Below are positions 22,244 through 24,910 of a DNA stretch of 24,910 nucleotides, in pieces. A program made the translations under genes and the position numbers. The stretch's first letter is position 1. Every line of letters starts with the position of its first letter. The stretch covers positions 1 through 24,910 of the forward strand of contig JBOHUX010000011.1 of NCBI GenBank assembly GCA_050734915.1. Reading direction: 5' to 3'. Source of the stretch: JBOHUX01 sp050734915 (GTDB lineage Bacteria; Chloroflexota; Dormibacteria; Dormibacterales; Dormibacteraceae). The notes beneath the pieces are model-generated. The model was given only the letters and a program-made list of their open reading frames with translations. It was not told the origin of the DNA and did not search any database.

Positions 22244-24900
22244 CGGAGCGCGACCGCGAGCCGGGCGGCACCGCGCAGCTTGGACCAGCCCCCCTCGCCC
22301 TGCACGCCCAGGACCGTCAACAGGAGCCGGGCATCCGCGCCGGGCGGGGGCGGGGCGCAGACTGGGCAGCCGCCGATCCGGTGGCCGATGAGCCGGCCGG
22401 CCGCGGCGGCGACGGCGCCCTGATGACGTTGCCTCAGCACCTCCAACCCGTCCACGGCCAGCTCCGGGTCACAGTTGGCGGGCGCGAACCGCAGGCGGGC
22501 CCGTTCCAGCATGGGCACGTCGGGGATCCCGTCCCCGATCGCCATGGCGACAGGCGGCGGGCCGGCCGTTCCTCCCCATTCCGCGAGGAGGCGCCGGAGG
22601 CCCGAGCCCTTGTCCACTGCCACCGGGACCAGGTCGGTCTGGGCGTAGCCAGGAACCGACCTCACGCGGTCCTCGAGGCCAAGGTTTCGCAGTTCTTGCT
22701 CCACGAGCGCGGAAGGCAGCGGGCGGCGCCCGCCCTCAGCATCCAGCAGCGACGCCCGGACGACCCGGGTGAAGCGCGGGTCGACGTGGATCGAGGAATC
22801 GCCGCCGAGACCGCGTCGGAGCCGGTCGAGCATCGCGCGCTCTCCGTCGCCGAGCAGCTCGAGGACAGACCCCGACCCGTGGTCGTAGACGACGGCGCCA
22901 TACTCGGCCACCCCGCCCGCCAGCTGGAAGGCCCGACACCGGTCCCGCACCTCGCCCAGGCTTCTCCCGGTCACGAGGACGGGCCGGAAGCCGTGCCGGG
23001 CCAGGGATCGCAGCGCCAGCGCCCCGGTCGGGGTCACGCTGCTGAACTGGAGCCGGGCGGTCTCCAGGACGCCGTCGATGTCGATCGCGCAGACATCCCC
23101 CGAGGCGGGCAACCTGACGTCCGAGCAAAAGCGCGAGCCGAGGTAGCGCTGGTCCGCGCGCGACATCGCCGCCGCCGCGCGGTCCACCTCGCGGGCGACC
23201 AGGTGCCCGTCCAGCCCGGGCAGGCTGCCGGCGGGCAGCGCGCCGGCCCGCAGCTCGGCCAGTGACGATTCCAGGAACTTGCGATGGCCCATCAGGTGGA
23301 GGACCTGGTAGAGCAGCCACCGTTCGTCGGAGATGGTGTCTTTGCGGACAGCCGAGTAGGCGGCCCGCAGGCGGCCACCGAAGTCGGGATCGAGCTCGCC
23401 CTCGTCGCCGGAGATCTCGTAATCGGCCGCGCATGACGCGAGATCGAAGGCGGCGTCGTACGTGTAGAGCTGGTCGACGACGGTGTCCTGGTTTGAGAAG
23501 GCCCTCTCGTCGTAGTCAACCTTGACCGGCCCCTCGCCACCCGGCGCCCGGAACCACTGGGAGATCGCCATGCTGCCGTCCACCACGCTCGGGTGGTCGT
23601 CGTGCAGAAGGCGCCGGGCCAGGCGATGAAGGAGGGGACGGAGGAGCGGCCGCCCGCGTCCGAAGCCGGCACCCATCAGGTCGGCGCCCCGCTGCCAGAC
23701 GGGGTTGAGGCCGGCGGTTCCGGCGCTGGCATCCGTCTCCACCGCCAGGGCGCCCTGCCGTGCGGCGACATAGGCGGCGACGCGGTCCTCGAAACCGGCC
23801 CCCGGCACGGTCAGGCGGGACTCCGCGGGAAGCCAGGCCCGGAAGAGGAGGCCGTCCCTGACCCCGTAGAGATCGGGCAGGAACGCCGCCAGAGGTCTCG
23901 CCACCGCCAGTGAGTGGTCGCCGAGATAGCCTAGCCCGACCCCCTTCACGTAGACGAGGTGATCGAGGTCCGCTCCGCCCTCCGCACGGAGTCGCACGCG
24001 CACCAGCGCGCGGGCGTGGCGGCGCACCGGGGAGCCCGCCTTGAGGTCAGCCTCCGAAGGCAGCGGGAGCCGCTCGGCGCCCAGGACGGCGGCCACCCGG
24101 ACGCGGTGCGGGCGGTCTGGCCCGGGCCGATCGATCCACCTACCGGTCAGCAGCTCAGCCAGGACGCGCCCCAGCCTCGCCTCCCCGAGCCGCTCGTGGA
24201 GACCCCATTCCGCCCACGGCAGCAAGTACGACCGGTACCGGCCGGCCGCGGGCGGGGCTCCTCCCCCCAGCAGGGGCAGCAGGAGCACGATCGAGTCCGC
24301 CGTCGCACCCAGGACCTCCAGCCTGGCGGCGGCGGCGCACAGCGAAGAGCCCGACTTGGGGGGATCGTCGACGAGGAGGAACAGGCTTCCCCGCGCCACC
24401 GCGGCCCGGATGCGCCCCATCTCGCGGGCGAGCAGCCGCTGCTGGGGCCGCATGGTCATCACCCCGACCTCCGGGAACCCCAGCCCGCCCAGGTAGTGGC
24501 CGGCCAGGGGCGCCAAGTAGCTGCCGGAGGTGCGCAGGCCCAGTACCAGGAGCGGGCGCTCCCGGCCGGGATGGTCGCGAGCGAACTTCTCCACCAGGCT
24601 CTCGATGTCGGCCGGCTCCTGGTCGAGGCTCCTGAAGCAGGTCGGGAGCCTGACCACCCCGGCTCTCAGCGATGCGGGAAGGGCGCCTGCCGACTCCAGC
24701 AGCGCGGCCGCCCGGGCCAGGACCTCTGGCTGCCAGGGGCCGTCTTCGCCGGCCGCCTCCCATGCCGCGCCGCCGGCAAGGTCCAAGAGCAGACCCGCGA
24801 GCTGGCACTGCCAGGCTGCCAGCCTTCTCTCCGCGCCCCCGACCGTCCGTGCCGCGAGGGCCAGCCGCCGGGCCAGCGCCAGCCCGGCGCCGAGCGGCAC
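22240..24900 (-). CDS. Large fusion: PRTase-like, kinase-like and HAD phosphatase domains (open at right edge)
   Basis: At least 886 residues. GTG 24900 is the first start, but the frame stays open to the window edge, so the true start may lie outside. N-terminal third: phosphoribosyltransferase-like, with LVLGLRTSGSYLAPLAGHYL (about 116-135) and the PRPP-loop-like LFLLVDDPPKSGSSL (about 173-187). Middle (about 300-560): resembles aminoglycoside/choline-kinase-type proteins (VYVKGVGLGYLGDHS, LPDLYGVRDGLLFRAWLPAE, later PVKVDYDERAFSNQD), but with DGSMAISQW where HGD.h..N would be expected, so catalysis is uncertain. C-terminus (about 600-830): HAD class IIB phosphatase, with AIDIDGVLE (DxD), VLVTGRS, a Lys in VDKGSGL and AIGDGIPDVPML. 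First gene of the operon with GT9 and GT2. It may make or trim a phosphorylated sugar precursor; no exact family name recognised. Confidence 0.75.
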   Translation of the reverse strand: MPLGAGLALARRLALAARTVGGAERRLAAWQCQLAGLLLDLAGGAAWEAAGEDGPWQPEVLARAAALLESAGALPASLRAGVVRLPTCFRSLDQEPADIESLVEKFARDHPGRERPLLVLGLRTSGSYLAPLAGHYLGGLGFPEVGVMTMRPQQRLLAREMGRIRAAVARGSLFLLVDDPPKSGSSLCAAAARLEVLGATADSIVLLLPLLGGGAPPAAGRYRSYLLPWAEWGLHERLGEARLGRVLAELLTGRWIDRPGPDRPHRVRVAAVLGAERLPLPSEADLKAGSPVRRHARALVRVRLRAEGGADLDHLVYVKGVGLGYLGDHSLAVARPLAAFLPDLYGVRDGLLFRAWLPAESRLTVPGAGFEDRVAAYVAARQGALAVETDASAGTAGLNPVWQRGADLMGAGFGRGRPLLRPLLHRLARRLLHDDHPSVVDGSMAISQWFRAPGGEGPVKVDYDERAFSNQDTVVDQLYTYDAAFDLASCAADYEISGDEGELDPDFGGRLRAAYSAVRKDTISDERWLLYQVLHLMGHRKFLESSLAELRAGALPAGSLPGLDGHLVAREVDRAAAAMSRADQRYLGSRFCSDVRLPASGDVCAIDIDGVLETARLQFSSVTPTGALALRSLARHGFRPVLVTGRSLGEVRDRCRAFQLAGGVAEYGAVVYDHGSGSVLELLGDGERAMLDRLRRGLGGDSSIHVDPRFTRVVRASLLDAEGGRRPLPSALVEQELRNLGLEDRVRSVPGYAQTDLVPVAVDKGSGLRRLLAEWGGTAGPPPVAMAIGDGIPDVPMLERARLRFAPANCDPELAVDGLEVLRQRHQGAVAAAAGRLIGHRIGGCPVCAPPPPGADARLLLTVLGVQGEGGWSKLRGAARLAVALR

Positions 24901-24910
24901 TCCCGCCGGC

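Overview
This is a GC-rich bacterial window (most third codon positions are G or C) devoted to making, exporting and modifying a surface polysaccharide. I see no ribosomal, tRNA or housekeeping gene, and no transposase, CRISPR array or integrase. The style (high GC, GTG/TTG starts, ATGA overlaps, separate Wzz and CpsD-type ATPase genes, NHL/Ig-like secreted protein) fits Actinomycetota, Chloroflexota or Dormibacterota-like terrestrial bacteria. The sequence alone does not decide between them.

Layout. (1) 1-352: left edge, with a 25-codon micro-ORF on the minus strand (134-211). It has a strong ribosome binding site and a peptide matching the leader signature of lasso-type RiPP precursors, but no room for a core. 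(2) 353-3979, minus: a 1208-residue secreted protein with NHL repeats, Ig-like domains and four C-terminal repeats of about 110 residues. (3) 4218-6111, plus: a CpsD/CapB-like P-loop ATPase and a family 4 glycosyltransferase, convergent with a family 9 glycosyltransferase (6100-7281, minus). (4) 7546-18249, plus: a ten-gene, tightly coupled operon: Wzz-like chain-length protein, second CpsD-like ATPase with a degraded P-loop, 43-residue membrane protein, Wzy-like polymerase/ligase, GT4, Wzx-like flippase, two more GT4 enzymes and two tandem CelD-like GNAT acyltransferases. (5) 18258-19181, minus: a family 2 glycosyltransferase. (6) 19259-20185, plus: a SAM methyltransferase. (7) 24900 down to 20199, minus: a three-gene operon with a large phosphoribosyltransferase-like / kinase-like / HAD phosphatase fusion (open at the right edge), a second GT9 and a second GT2.

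How it works together (inference): the glycosyltransferases build a lipid-linked repeat unit, the Wzx-like protein flips it, the Wzy-like protein polymerises it, and Wzz with the CpsD-like ATPases sets chain length. The GNAT enzymes and methyltransferase decorate it. No initiating phosphoglycosyltransferase or nucleotide-sugar gene is present, so the pathway depends on genes elsewhere.

Most notable: a shared box, CGGGAC-N4-GNCCC, usually followed by AT, lies upstream of four transcription units (micro-ORF, NHL protein, first CpsD, Wzz operon). It resembles the half-site and spacing layout of DosR/NarL-type response-regulator boxes and suggests one regulon covering peptide, surface protein and polysaccharide. 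The second notable item is the PRTase/kinase/HAD fusion.
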